Below, in pieces: positions 1-14,200 of a stretch of 64,000 nucleotides of DNA (within the stretch, counting starts at the first letter, position 1; every line of letters starts with the position of its first letter). The notes under the pieces are model-generated. The model made no database searches. It saw nothing but the letters and a program-made list of their open reading frames with translations, and was not told the DNA's origin. The translations under genes and the position numbers were made by a program. The stretch lies in NCBI GenBank assembly GCA_964016985.1, contig OZ024828.1, forward strand, positions 82,570,308-82,634,307, given 5' to 3'. Origin of the DNA: Anodontia alba (taxonomy: Eukaryota > Mollusca > Bivalvia > Lucinida > Lucinidae).

Positions 1-539
1 CTGCTTTAATGACGAAAGATCTAATCAACTGAAAGTATACTTTAATAACCACAAGTGTTGTAGTTTGATTGTATGGGGGTGGGGTGACGACCGTATAATG
101 AAAATGAGCGTCACTTGTACACTCTCAGTCTAATAAATTGTATGTGCCAAATGGTTTGGCAGAATGTGATTTTCAGGACGTAATGCCTGATTTTAACTGT
201 TTTGCAGTGTCCTAGTTGTAATTTGCTGTTATGCTGGTGTCAGCACATTAAGTATAGTGTATAGGGCAGAAGTAAGGCCAAGTTAACCGTGAAGTATTTG
301 ATAAATTTTGACTTATTACAATATCAGGACATCGGCTGTTGGCCGCTGGAACTCCAGCTGGCGGCCACATCACTTCCACAGAAAAAGACTGTTGAGATTA
401 ATATGTTGTTCTCTTTATTTTACTACATATGTATGCATATAGTTTACATGTGTCACTAGTCAGGGGATAAATCATGTTATTATAGTTATGTGTTGTTTTG
501 AATCGGTGCCTCATAAAATAAATATGGCATATGTGCTAA
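1..539. other. FANCD2 intron or upstream DNA, no feature recognised
   Basis: AT-rich. A short hairpin at 331-358 (ggccgctgg ... ccagctggcggcc) is the only structure noticed. No exon seen on either strand. Confidence 0.5.
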
Positions 540-690
540 TTTTTTTTGCTGAAAACATGTGAGTAGTTTTAGCATTTTTTCAGCAAAAATACCTGCACAT
601 TAGATATTGTACTTACTAGGACAATTAACATTTTGACCACTAACAAGCTTCTTAAGCTAACAATTCTTTGAACAACTGGGCCCTGATCTT
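540..690. repeat. Partial GGGCCC-type MITE
   Basis: gctgaaaacatgtgagtagt / cattttttcagcaaaaatac and right end tctttgaacaactgggccct; left end missing. Confidence 0.7.
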
Positions 691-1009
691 TAGATGAGGG
701 GAAGCTCCATAAAAAACATTTTTCTTATTTCTTCACAAAACAATTGAGACACTTTAATGGATATTCTCAACATGTATTTTTATGATGAAAAAAAAAAGTG
801 TTTTTATGGTTGATTAAAACACCTTACCTAGAAGGCTTGTCGTCAGCCTGGTATATGGGATATGATATTTTATAGTCCCACTTTGAAAAAATGCTGGATT
901 TGCCATATTCTTCCGTGATTCCATCTTCCGTGATTCAAAATTAAAATGCATTTTGCTTAATAAAATGAAACTTATACTACACTTGGTCTCTAAGGTAAGT
1001 AAGATATAG

Positions 1010-1560
1010 TCGCAGAATAGTGGCCAAGGGCACATAACTCTTGGAGTTATGGCCCTTGGTAGGTTTTCAAAATTTAAAAATTGGTCCTACTTCAATGAAC
1101 CTTATACCACACTTGGTCTCTAAGGTAAGGAAGGTGTAGTGGCAGAATGGTGGCCAAGGGCCCACAGCTCTTGGAGTTATTTCCCTTGTTAGGTTTTCAA
1201 ATTTTGCCATTCTTGAAAATTTTCGTAACAGATTTCTCAGGAACTATGAAAGCTAGAAAGCTGAAAGTTCATATAAACATGGACAGTGACTGGATGTATT
1301 GTGTGTACTGGAATAGTGGCTAAGGGACCATAACTCTTGGAGTTATATACCTTTGTAGGTTTTCAAAACATTAAAATGCATATTGCTTAATAACTTTTAT
1401 GTTGTGGCCCTACTTCGATGAAACATACCACATTTGGGGGCTAGATGTATTGTGTATACCGTAAAAGGGGCCAAGGGTCCATAGCTCTTGGAGTTATGTC
1501 CCTTGGTAGGTATTCAAAAAATTAAAATGCATTTTGCTCAATAACTTTTATGTTTGTGGT
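1010..1560. repeat. Tandem repeat, about 130-165-bp unit
   Basis: Four copies of ggccaagggcccatagctct / ggagttatgtcccttggtag near 1021, 1151, 1317 and 1469, each followed by attaaaatgcatattgctta-like sequence. Confidence 0.82.
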
Positions 1561-1752
1561 CCTACTTAGATGAAACTTATGATGACTGTGATTCTGTGAC
1601 TCCATAACTGCAAAATTAAAACTTGTGTCTTTCTCCTCTGATGGCACTGTAGCCGGGCTATAGTCAAATCCTCTGACAGCTTTAGTTCGAACAAATTTTT
1701 GTTACCTAAGAAATGCCAGCCATCTTTTAAAATTCAGCCTGGATTTGTTGTA

Positions 1753-1969
1753 CTGTAATAACCCTAAGTATTGGAACAGATAGGCCTTTGCAAACAGTGT
1801 AGACTCAGATCAGATGCCGCATTCTACGGTGTCTGATCAGGGTCTACACTGTTTACCATATATACAGGAATATTTTAGACACATCAAGAGGTAGTAGGAT
1901 GGACTATTTCAAATTTTAGGACAAATATGGTAAGTAGATAAGGTGTTCCAATACTTAGGGCTATTATGG
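1753..1969. mobile_element. TA-flanked MITE with GCAAACAGTGTAGAC hairpin core
   Basis: Inverted ends (ctgtaataaccctaagtatt / aatacttagggctattatgg) flanked by TA. Core hairpin about 1797-1852 with TGCAAACAGTGTAGACTCAG arms. Ends 25 bp before the FANCD2 exon at 1995, so the branch point of that intron lies in or next to the element. Confidence 0.83.
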
Positions 1970-1994
1970 TAGTTTTATTTGTTTCTTGTACCAG

Positions 1995-2110
1995 GGTGCC
2001 CACTTTACATAGTAAAGGAAGATGTCTATACAAAGATGGAACCTCTGTCCCAGAAAGAGAAGGAAATTATTTGTTCAACACTCTTCTATTGTATCAACTG
2101 GTTTATAGAG
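1995..2110 (+). CDS. FANCD2: FANCD2 exon 1 of window
   Basis: Acceptor ttcttgtaccag, donor gtaaat. The first two bases finish a codon begun upstream, then the reading is [14 protein letters not shown] and ends FYCINWFIE in phase 0. The family has a similar ...NWFRE... block before the next exon. The exon is squeezed between two TA-flanked MITEs, one ending 25 bp before it and one starting 7 bp after it. Confidence 0.88.
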
Positions 2111-5100
2111 GTAAATACCGTATTCGATCTAATTACCGCACATACACCTATAAGCGCACACTCATGAAATTCAGCAGTCTTTAGGTTACAGCCAGTGTAC
2201 TTTTTATTTACTTTTTTTATAAAGGCATATGTTGTGGGTTCTCATGAGTACCCACAACATATGCCTTTATAAAGAAAATCGGAAAAAAAATTGCATAATC
2301 ATTATCAAATAAGTCCTTTTCTGATCTTTTTATTGTGTATCCATAATAGGTATAGGTACATATTTTATCATATCTGAGTGTTCCCAGTAATTTTGAAAAA
2401 CCTAAGCGCACAGTGCTAAATTAGGTCGAATAGGGTACACTGAGTGTTTAAAATTTCATGTTAAGAAAAAATAGAAAATAAGAGCATCTTGAAAATAATA
2501 AAGACATTACAGTAAATGTCCTAAAATTTTGAACACTTTATTCCATTCTTTTTTGGGACGCTAGACAGGTTAAAATGCTAATCACCACTGCAGCAGAAGA
2601 CTTTTTTTTTATGTTTTCAGAGAAAATAAGACGGCATTTTATGTGAATTGTCTGCCCAGCAGACAGTTCTCATGAAACACGGTGTCTTTTTTTTTTTTTT
2701 TCAGAAAAAAAATAAATAAATAAATAAAAATAATAATAAAAAAAAGTTTGTCATCTGCTACAATTTTACTTAGCACTTAAACCCTTAAAATGCCAGGAAA
2801 ACCTGCATCTGAAAATGTCATCTGTTTATGTCGTCTTGCAAACTTTTCAAACCTATTTTTGCATACAGGCAAGCAGTGTGGACTCTGATCAGACTGCTCC
2901 TAAAGGAGCAGTCTGATCTGGGTCCACACTGTTTGCAAACATGACTTTTAAAATCACAAGCAGATGACAAAGCAGACGTCAATTTTTGCTTTTTATCAGG
3001 AACAGTCTGATTTGGGTCTACACTGTTGTTTGCATATGCAGTTTTGTCAGGCACTTTGGTGTATGCAAACTTTAGGAAATATACCGTATTTATATTTTTT
3101 ATTATTAGAATTTTTCACTTTGTAAAGAAATAAATGATAAAAATGAAAAACAAACAAAAAATAGTAAATGAAAATTTATTTTTGAATTTCAGAATAACTA
3201 TTTCACATTAACTTATGAATGATAGGAAGTTATAAGAAACAAAATTATTTGTTGTTTCTTATCCAGAAATGGATTGACATGCAGCCAAGAAATGGCACCC
3301 TTACTCAGAATTTGTCATGTCCACCCCATCTTCTTATCAGAATGTTTGGGATAAATACACTACATGTATGTTTTTGATATTTGAAAAACTCAAACTTTAG
3401 CAGATTATGCATCTTGACATTCAAGTTTATATGACAAATAACAGAAAATGGGTTTCTTTGTAGGTTGTAAATGGTTTCTCAGGGCAGTCAGATCCGGAGA
3501 TCAAGGGTAAAGTTATAACACGACTGCAAAACATCACACAGATGCAAAAGATTTTAATGATTTGTCTCTCAGGTGAGGGGATTTTGTTTTATTTACATTT
3601 GTATAGACAAGCAGTGTCTGTATTGTACATGCACACAAAGTATGCTGTGGGTAAATTCAGCAGATAACAAATTGATGATATTTTTCTTATTTTCCCCAGA
3701 AAGGATTTAATATTTCATGCAAATTGTCTCCAATGCAGACAATTAGCTTTCATGCATTCCCTATTTCTGGGAAAAGTTAGAAAAATATTTCAATATGTCA
3801 CCTGCTGAGAATTTTAGCCAGAGTGCGCCGGCCTCGATGGCTCATTTGGATGCGTGTCCAACTGGTGATCAGGAGGTTGCGGGTTCGACCCCTGCCAGGT
3901 TGGCAACATTCTTTCTTGGAGATTGATCATGAAATATTTTGTACAGTTATTCTCTCCCTTCTGCTGATTCAAGAATGGCAGTTGTCAGTTTCTGGCGAAA
4001 GAATGTGCACACTACTGGTTAACCATTTGGACTACCAAGCCTGCCCATTAAAAGTGTGGTTAGGTAAACTGACCGCACTCGACATGACCCCATTGGGCCG
4101 TCAACACAAACACAAATTAGCGAAAGTGCTAAGCATTAATATTCAAAAGTGTACCTCTCACTTGATTTCAGCCCACCCAGGTTTCAACCCACCTCTTGCA
4201 AACTTTGACTTAGATGAAGGAATCAAACCAGTAGTTGCCATGGCAACAAGCAGTAAGGCTGAGGGTAAGAAGAAAGGAAAGAAACCAAAGAAAAAGTAAG
4301 TGGAAAAAGGTCAAGGACTACAGTACATATTCCCATCACAGATCATTTCTGATACATGAAACTCAGATAAAATGTGTATAGGTAGAATTGCTACAAAGCA
4401 GATAGTATTTCCGACCCAGGTAAGCCAGTCTCGGTGGCTCAGTCAGATGCCCATCCTAATGGTGATTGGGAGGTCATGCATTTGATCCTGGCTGGGTCTG
4501 ACAACATTATTTTGTGGAAATTTATCATGAAATATTTTCTGTGGTCATTCCCTCCCTTCCGCTGATTCAAGAAGGGCAGTTGTCAGTTGCTGGCGAAAGA
4601 ATGCTCACAAGTATTGGTTAACTGCTTAGAGGACTAAACCTGCCCAGAAAAAGAGTTGTTTGGTAAACACACTGGCTCGACATGACCTAAATAGTGTTGA
4701 TTGGGCTGTTACACTACAAACCAACCAAAACCAACCCAGGCCATCTGGGGCTACAGCACTCAACCCCTGTGAGACAAAAACATTTTGGCTACTAAGCTGC
4801 TATGCTTGTCAGAATTGTCATCACAAAAACATGTCAATATAATTTTGACCCCCTTAAGCCCCACTTTTATATAGTAAATCTGGAGTTTATAGGGGTATAC
4901 ATTATTTTTCTTATTTTTGCTCAAATACATAGATTGTGGGTACTCTTTAGAACTGCCTCACCCAGGTGGTTCTAATGAGTATCCACAATCTATGTTTTTA
5001 GCAGAAATACAAAAAAATGTCAGAGTTTTTTTATCTGAAAATTTTCAGTTTTTGGAGGTGAAATTTTCTATATATTTGAATAGGTGAGTTTTCGTAATGG

Positions 5101-8100
5101 TTTGATGATAGGTAATGGCTCATATGCCATATTCAGTCAAAAGAGGCCCAGGTGAGCCTGTGCTATCTGATAAGGGCTTTTGTTGCCAGCTTAACACTTA
5201 GATTGCTGTTGGCAAATTCAGCAGATGATAAATTGATGATATTATTTTCATTTTGACTTGAAAATAGACTTTGACAGTTTGCATGAAATGTCAGATCCCA
5301 TTGTCTGGTAAAAATCATAAAAATATACATGTTGTCTGCTGAATATTTTACCCAGCCTGCTAACCATTAAAGAATCAATGTATACTGTAGCATATGTTAG
5401 CGGCTAGTAAAAACTCTGATCAGACTGTGGATATCACTGTTCTGACATAGCTCCATATAAGGTGCTTTTTTGAGCTGAAAAGTATTGATATTTTATTTCT
5501 CCATGAAAACGTGTTGTGGTGCTCATTAGAAGCGCACATGGAGAAATAAAAAAAAAAAAAATTGTGGATAACCCCTCTTATCTGAAGCTTTGTGTTCACA
5601 CATACAAGCTTCTCATCTACACAGCCAGTCTTGGGTCTTTGCTGTGTGTTGTGTGAGAAATGGATGGTTCAGATATTGTACCTGTCAAGCTCCATAGTGC
5701 AGTTGGTAGCATCTCTGACTGCATGGAGATTGATCGTAAAAAAATTTTGATTGACATTTTACCCACTTCTGTTGATTCAAGAAGGGCTTTTAGCCATTTG
5801 TCAGTTTCTGATGAAAGTGTATTCGCAAAGTACTGGTTAGCGGGCCCCCGTAGCCTAGTGGATAGGAGAGTTGACTCTAAATCCACTAGGTTTCTCACCG
5901 CTGTAGTTCGAGCATTGCTCGGGTCACGTGGGAAGGCCAAGTTCTGCTTACGGATGGTCAGGTGGTTTTTACCCGGCTTCTCCGGTTTTCCCCCGTCTTT
6001 GAGGAACAATCGGCTTGATATAAGTGAAATATTCTTGAAAGGGCCATGAAACCCAAATAAAAAAATAATAAATAAAAAACAAAAAACAAAGTAGTGGTTA
6101 GCTACTTAGACGACTAAGCCTGCCCAGGAAAAATGTGATAGGTTAACTGACTGGTTGGACATGTCCGTAATGATGTTGACTGGGCTGTAAAACCACATCA
6201 AAAGATATTGTACCAATATACTTAACCCTTAAACTGCCAATCACAACAATTGTCATCTGCTTTGTCATCTGCTTGTGATTTTAAAAGTCATTTTTGCAAA
6301 CAGTGCAGACCCTGATCAGACTGCTCCTCTAGGAACAGTCTGATCAGGGTCCACACTGTTTACCTGTATGCAAAAATAGGTTTGAAAAGTTTGCAATAAT
6401 ATTCAGCAGACGACATAAACAGATGACATTGTCAGATGCAGGTTTTCCTGGCATTTTATGGGTTAAGTGAGACTATCACAAATAGCAGCTACAACTTACT
6501 CCTGTAACAGGTACTTCATGATTCTCCAGTGCGATTTGCATTATATTTTACCTATTTACAACTTCTATATCTCTGCAACACTCTAGCTTTGCCAAGGGAT
6601 GTTACGAAATTCAGATCTTCTGGTCATTTATCCATTCAACCCAGGCTCCATAGAGCAGTTGGTAGCATGTGTGACTACAGATCCAGGGGTTGTGAGTTTG
6701 AACCCCAGTTCATCCTCATAGCTTGTGTGGAGATTGATTGTGATATAATTTCTGTTGTAACTCTCCCCCTTCTGCTGATTCAAGAAGGACAGTTGTCAGT
6801 TACTGGCGAAAGTATGTGCACAAGTACTGGTTAACTGCTAAGAGAACAGCCTGCCCAAGAACAGGGTGATTATGTTCACTGATGGGCTCGACATGTCCTT
6901 AAAGGTGTTGTCTGGGCAGTAAAACTCCAACTCAAAAGATATCATACCAAAATACTACAGTGGGATTATCACAAATATTCCTCTCTAACCAGCAGCTAAA
7001 ACCCACTCCTGTAACAGACACTTCCTGATTCTTAGTACATAGTTCCAGATTAGGCATTTTTTTGTTGATTTTTTTCAGTCATAAATTACTGATATTTTTT
7101 TCTTATTTCTCCATGAAACCAATGTCATGGGTACTCATTAGAAGTGTCTCGCCAAGACACTTCTAATGAGTACCCACAACTATGTTGTCATGGAGAAATA
7201 AGAAAAAGTATTACCGTATTTACCATATGTATTCGGACAGACAGGCCTGAGCAAACAGTTTAGACCCAGATGAGACGCCGCAGAATGTGGCGTCTCATCT
7301 GGGTCTACACTGTTTGCCACTCATCCAGCAATTTTTAGACACAACATCGGGTAGTGAATTGTACTGGTTCAAATGTTAGAACATATATAGTAAGGAGTTG
7401 AGGTGTCCGAATACTTAGGGTAAATACGGTATGTGGATACCCTCTCGTATCTGGAGCTATACTCCAGTGCTGTTTACAGTATATTTTACCTGTTTACAAC
7501 CATTAAATCCTTGTAACACCCTTGCCTAAGGGATGTTTTATGAAATTCAGACATTCTGGTCGTTTATTTATTCAGAATGCAAGTTACAGTATTTGTGAGA
7601 GTTCATAACATTGAATTCTTGTATAAGTAGAAAGTTTTTGCATTCAGAACTACAGACCACAAAGATCTTGACTACTCCAGTTTTTGGTGTACAAAAGTGA
7701 CAGCTTTGCAACTGCACCTCAAACTCTTTATAACGCTGTAACTCAGATTCAAATCAAAAACCATGTTAGCAAAACAACACCTTGTTGGATCCAAACAAAA
7801 ATGTATAAATTATTCAGAAAAATGACCATAAATTGTAAGATTTCAATATAATCTGTACATTTTTTTTTTTTTTTTTTTTTTTTTTTGGATACAACACTTC
7901 TTTTTGTGTCCACCTTTAAGTCGCCCTATATCTGAAACTCTTGTATATAAATTCCAGTCTACTATACTTAGCATGTCAGATTTCAAGCAAATGTTGTGAC
8001 TTGTGTTTGCTTTGGTATATTTTGGCCTGTAACTCAACATCTTCTTCAGGAAAGGGGGAGAGAAGCCAGTGTCAGAAAGTGATGAAGAAAGTCGGGACAG

Positions 8101-11100
8101 TACACAAGCCAATAACACAGTGGTAATGTCCATTTGTTACAGTTTGATTTTTCCAACTCAACTAATTTAGTGCATTTTGATTTGTTGAGGGTAATATCAA
8201 AATGGCTTTTATATTTGGATAAATCTGCTGAACAGGAATCTTGGGACAACATTTAATGCTTTGTATGCTGGGTAAAAATTTCAGCAGACAACATTCTGAA
8301 ATATTTTTCTTATTTTTCCTAGAAAATAAGATATGACACTTCATGCCAATTGTCTCCTTATGAAGGCATGAAGTGTCAGATCTTATTTTCCAGGGAAAAA
8401 AAGAAATATCAGTTTGTTGTCTGCTGAAATTTCCATAGCATGGAAAGAATTATCTGGTGTTTAATAATGGAAACAATTTGCATGAAATATAAAAATCCTG
8501 TTTTCTGAGAAAAATGTTCCAAAATGTTGCCTGCTGAAATTTTTACCCTGAATGTTAAGCATTAACTGTATTTAGAAATGAAAGGCTTTAAGATTAATAA
8601 TTTAAAATTGTTCACAGGTATCCCAGATGGCATCAACACAGGATGCAGCAGACAAGGAAGAGAACAAGGACAAACCAAGTGTCAGCTTATCAGCATACAA
8701 ACCTTTCTTCAGGTAATATTAACATTTATTTTATAACCTAAAAATCAGACTGTCTTTCATTGGCTGAGAGCTCTTTTCAGCCCAGTGAATATACCTGATG
8801 TTAACCAGCTTGTGGGCACCTTCCAGTGAACGTCAACTTTTAGTGACGTCACCGGTAGTGAAGCTGATGTCTATGTGTGCTTTTTGTATTAATGGGTTCT
8901 TGTGTCGACTGTTATAGCCAGTTATCAAGAGAAAAGACAAACTATATAATAAAACAATTATTGACATTATTGACAATTAGATATGACATTGATATCCACC
9001 ATTGAATACCAATATTGACCGAGGCTATCGCCTCGGTCAATATTGATATTCTCTTGTGGCTATCACATCATATTCAATACCTCAGTAGTCAATAATTATA
9101 TAATGTTGCACAATGTGGGAGAAGGTCTTATTTCATATGTGAACAGCAAAGGGTCTAGATCAGCATGCACATCCATGCAGTCTGATCTGGACATTCTCTT
9201 GTTGGTCTCTGTTCTGCATGAAAGCGCAGTTTGATCAGGCCTGTGTTGTCATCAGTTTGCATAAGGGCACACACAGATACATACACAGGAATGCAGACAG
9301 TCCAGATCTCCATTAATAGGTGTATTAATTGTCAACAGCAGGTCAGACCAAAAGTGTGCAACTGACAGATAATTATGCCTTTAAGTGCCAGTCACAACTG
9401 CAGCAGATGACACAAAGTTTCATCATGTGGACAGCAAAGAAAGTGATATATCTGCAAAGATGCACAGGTTGATTTGAATTTTCATTGGGGAGACATACAG
9501 GAAGGTATGTTTTCTGATATTGGGTCTCATGTATTAGAGTTTTGGAATATAACCTCATTTTTGTCACACCTGTTTAATGAATGTGCTTTTCTATCCCTCT
9601 GTTCATGTATTTATCTGCCCATTAGTGTTGGTTGTAGCTCCATTTCTAATTGACTGTAAGACCTAGAGTTATCTAACGCTTTGCTAATATGAAGTCAGAA
9701 AGTGTTATTTGAGCAGTTTTGATGCAGTTATAAATCTTATAAAAACTGGATACTTGTACTATCTTCATATTTATATTTCAGAGAGATAGATATTAATGTT
9801 TTTGCCATCTTGAATGTTGGATTAATAACAAGAGCTGCTTTGGACACAGAAATGAATACAAAGGTATTTTTTTATTAGCCTTGGTCCTGCTGAGCCCAGA
9901 TATGCCCTGCCTTTGCAAAAACAGTGTAGCTTCAGATCATTTAAAGAAGCCAACTGATTTGGATCTGCACTGTTTTTAAGTATATGAATTTGTATCAACA
10001 ACCTGAATCAGGTTATCTGATTGGCTGAAAATTAGAAGTGGGCATGGCACCTTAATTTATTCAGCATGGCAAGGGCTAAGATACAACATTTACAACATTT
10101 CTTAAGCTAGCCTTGGTGGTTCAGTCAGATGCTCGTCCGACTGGAGATCAGGTTCAATGCCCCCCATAGGGCAACAATCTCTCATGGAGATTGATCATGA
10201 AGTATTTTCTATGGATATTTTCTCCCTTCAGCTGATTCAAGAAGGGCAGTTGTCAGTTTCTGGCAAAAGAATGTGCACAAATACTGGTTAACAGTTTAGA
10301 GGACTAAGCCTGCCAGGAAAAAGTGCATTTAGGTAAACTGACCGCGCTCGACATGATCCCAATAGGTTGATTGGGCCGTAAAATCTCAACACAAATAAAC
10401 AGCATTTAGCATTTTAGATTTTGTATATCTGTCTGATTTCATTATAACTATATTTTCTAGGACCTCATAAAAATTTATCTCTGTGATAATTTTAAGGGGA
10501 ATGGATATACTTTCAGGGTAAACAACTCTGACAAAACTGTTTTACCTCCCTTTTGAAAAGGGGTTTACTCTAGAAGGAAAGTATTTGCTCCCCATTGGAG
10601 CAAATTCTTTCCTTCTAGAGTAAACCCCTTTTCAGAAGGGGCTGAATGTGCAGGAAAGCAAACCTGAGGTTGCAAAAGTTGTCTCCCTTGTAAATAGAAA
10701 ATCTACCCGGTATCCAGTGCCTTTGATGGCAGACCACTGTTTTTAATCTAAGCATTTGGACACCTCAACACCTTATCGTACTTGTTCTAAAATTTGAACA
10801 AATACAATTTACTACCAGATGTTGTGTCTAAAATTGCTGGATTAGTGGCAAACAGTGTAGAGAAAGTATGGTTTGTCTAAAGAGCTCAGATAATCCCTCT
10901 ACAGCCAAGCTTGTGTTAAGCAAGCAAGCAGTCAAGCATCTATTATGGAAAAGTCAAAATGGTTGTTTAAGGCAGGTGCTTGCTTAATACCTGTAAATTT
11001 TCACTTAACAATAAATATCCTAAAATTGAGACCACAGTTCCTAACAAAATGGCATGTGCAAACAGTGCAGTCCCAGATCAGACTGCTCCTGAGGGAGCAG

Positions 11101-11168
11101 TCTTATCAGGGACTACCTACACTGTTTGCCATTCCACTAAATATTTTAAGAAACAACTGCATAAAAAG

Positions 11169-11203
<35 letters not shown>

Positions 11204-14200
11204 AAAAAAGGATGGATTTAAGTATTCCAAATTTTAGGACATTTGCCATATTTACCTTTGATGGGGCCTGAACTAGTGGCTGTTTGACAGGTGATTGCTT
11301 AATTCAGGTTAATTTACTCATCTTTACCTTTGATGGGACCTGAAGTAGTGGCCATTTAAGACAGGTGATTGCTTAATTGAGGTAGATTTACTCCTCTTTA
11401 CCTTTGGGACCTGAAATAGTGGCTGTTTAAGACAAGTGATTGCTTAATTCAGGTACATTTCCACTTTTTACCTTTGATGGGATCTGAAATAGTGGCTGTT
11501 TAAGATAAGTGATTGCTTAATTCAGGTAAATTTACTCGTTTTTACCTTTGATAGGATCTGAAATAGTGGCAGTTTAAGACAGGTGACTGTTTAATGCAGG
11601 TTGCTGTAAAGACATGTTTGACTATTTACAGGCAGTGACAGAATTATCAATTCAGGCACCACAGCTGGAGTTCCTGTTGGAGGACTTATGTAGAAAATTG
11701 AACCATTCTCTTTTGGCCTCCTCAGCAAAACGAAGGATGTTTCTTAAGGTAAGTACATTATTTTACTTGTGATTCCATTGCGTAAATGTCTGTATACCAG
11801 ACAAGTATTAGGACAGACAGGCTTGAGCAAACAATCAAATGCTGTGGAATGCTTCACTGTTTTGTTACTCATTCATAGTTAGGTCTCAAAAGGAACACAG
11901 TTCTCCCGAATGGCACATGTCATTTCACTGAACTGAGGTAAAAAATGGAACAATTTAAACTATTTGGATGCGGCGTCCGACTGGAGACCAGGAGGTCGCG
12001 GGTTCAACCCCTGCCGAGGTCGGCAACATTCTTTCATGGAAATTGGTCATCAAATATTTTCTACGGTCATTCTCTCCCTTCCGCTGATTGACAGATTCAA
12101 GAAAGGAAATTGTCAGTTTCTGGCGAAAGAATGTGCACAATACTGGTTAACCGTCTAGAGGACTAAGCCTGCCCAGTAAAAGTGTGGTTAGGTAAACTGA
12201 CCACACTCGACATGACCCCATTGGGTTGACTGGGCCGTAAAACCTCAACACAAACAAACAATTAAAATATTTAATGCAAAGAAATTCAAATTGTATTTCT
12301 CAAAGATTAATGTACAATATGCGTGTGAACATGTAAATAATGTATGCTAATTTCCAGGTCAAGGGAGATAAGAAGATTGGTTTTTCAAATCTAGATCAGT
12401 TGACTCCCCTGGAAGTAGCAAGTAAAGTGGTGAAACTTTTACCAGCTTTGTGTAATCATCTAGAAGGTGCAAGTGGATTCTTCCAGGTAAAGCTGGTTTC
12501 ATTTCCTACAAAAAACAAGTAATTTCTTCTATATAGCCAGATAGAGAATATGATTGCATAAACTTGTCTTACATAATACACCACAAACTCTTTATAACAC
12601 TATTGCTGGGATCCAAAGCAAAAATTATGTTGTATCCAAACAAAATGTACAGATTATATATAACAATGATAAAAAAAAAATGTGTTAGCCAAACAACCTT
12701 GTTGTATCCAAACAAGAATGTATAGATTATATAGAAAAATGACCATAAATGGTCATATAGTAACTTCTGTAGTTTACATCGAATCAAGCTAAAACTTTGT
12801 AAATAGTTACACCATGATGTGGAGCAGTCCATATTTTTTCGAAGTTACAGTACACCAAAGGTTAGCAGAGTTATGCCCCATTGAAAATTTCTGTAAACTT
12901 TTTGTTTCTAGCTAACTCCTACAGTTTACATCTGATCAAGCGGAAACTTTATTTATTGTTAGACCATGATGTGGAGCAGCGCATATTATTTCAAGATTAC
13001 AGTACACCAAATATTAGCAGAGTTATGCCCCTTTGAAAATTTCTATTAACTTTTGGTTTCTGGCTAACTCCTATAGTTTACATCCAATCAAGCTGAAACT
13101 TTGTAAATAGTTACACCATGATGTGGAGCAGTGCATATTGTTTTAAGGTTACAGTCCAACAGTTTATGAGCAGAGTTATGCCCATTGGAAAATTTAACTC
13201 CACTTACAGTTTACATCCAGAGTACTGAATTATACAGGAGTCAGTATATGTGCTACATCTTATTACTTGCCACGGGCATATGATGCCTCCACTTGCGGAG
13301 CTCTTGTTGGAGTATATATATTCAATAATCATGAAAGAAAACAGTAAAGACCCTGCCCAGACTGCACTGATACCCAGCTAATCTGGCCCTTCACTGTCTA
13401 CATATCGAGGGTTGAGCGCAAGACTATGGTAACTCAAACATATTTTTGAAACCCTTGTTTAGGGGCAACTTGGACCCATTTGTAAACAATGCAAATTTAG
13501 GTGCCATTGCTCATACGAGCAATGGCACCTAAATTTTCATTGTTTACAGAAAGAAATGTCGTAATCTTCATAACGCCTTCATGGTGAGAGGATTAGGTTT
13601 AGGGAAAAACAACCATCTGACTTACGCCAGTCTTGCGCTCAACCCTCTATATGACCTAAACATATATTCAACTTAATGTAACTCAGTAAATGCAAAGCTC
13701 TTGATAAGATGTCTTTTTTTTTTCAGTCCAAAAGTATTGATATGTTTCTTATTTCTCCATAAAAACATATGTTGTAGGTACTCATCAGAAGCACCTCGAT
13801 GTCACTTCTAATGAGTACCCACAACGTATGTTTTCATGGAGAAATAAGAAAATTATTTACCTGATACCCACTCTTATCTGGACCTATGCATACAGCTTAA
13901 TGTAACTCAATATATGGAGAAACTGAGTGGTCTGTGAGTATAAATGTTATCCTCATCTAGCATTCTACTTAAATCTATTCTTATCAGGTTCATAACGGTA
14001 CAATATAGATTTAAGTAAAAGTTTATTGAACAGGCTGATCCAAAGGTAATAACAGATTTCCAAGCATGTGCCCCTGTAATAAAATCTTTATAGTATCATT
14101 GTTATAATATTGTTTCAGACAATGATAGCAGAAAATGATGGTGTTATTGATGGGCCAGGCAGTTGTAGTCCTGAAGCTCTGTTGATGGGATCTTGTTTCC

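Noticed and set aside
2670..2760. Poly(A)/poly(T) stretch as processed pseudogene tail
   Set aside because: It is the arm of a TTAA-type palindrome remnant (2570-2790), with matching cores elsewhere.
3823..4299. 158-codon ORF as a separate gene
   Set aside because: It is a SINE running by chance in frame into FANCD2 exon 4172-4295; the exon has a proper acceptor and the first part is the repeat.
5617..6049. Overlapping ORFs on both strands
   Set aside because: Fall in nested SINEs; no conserved motif.
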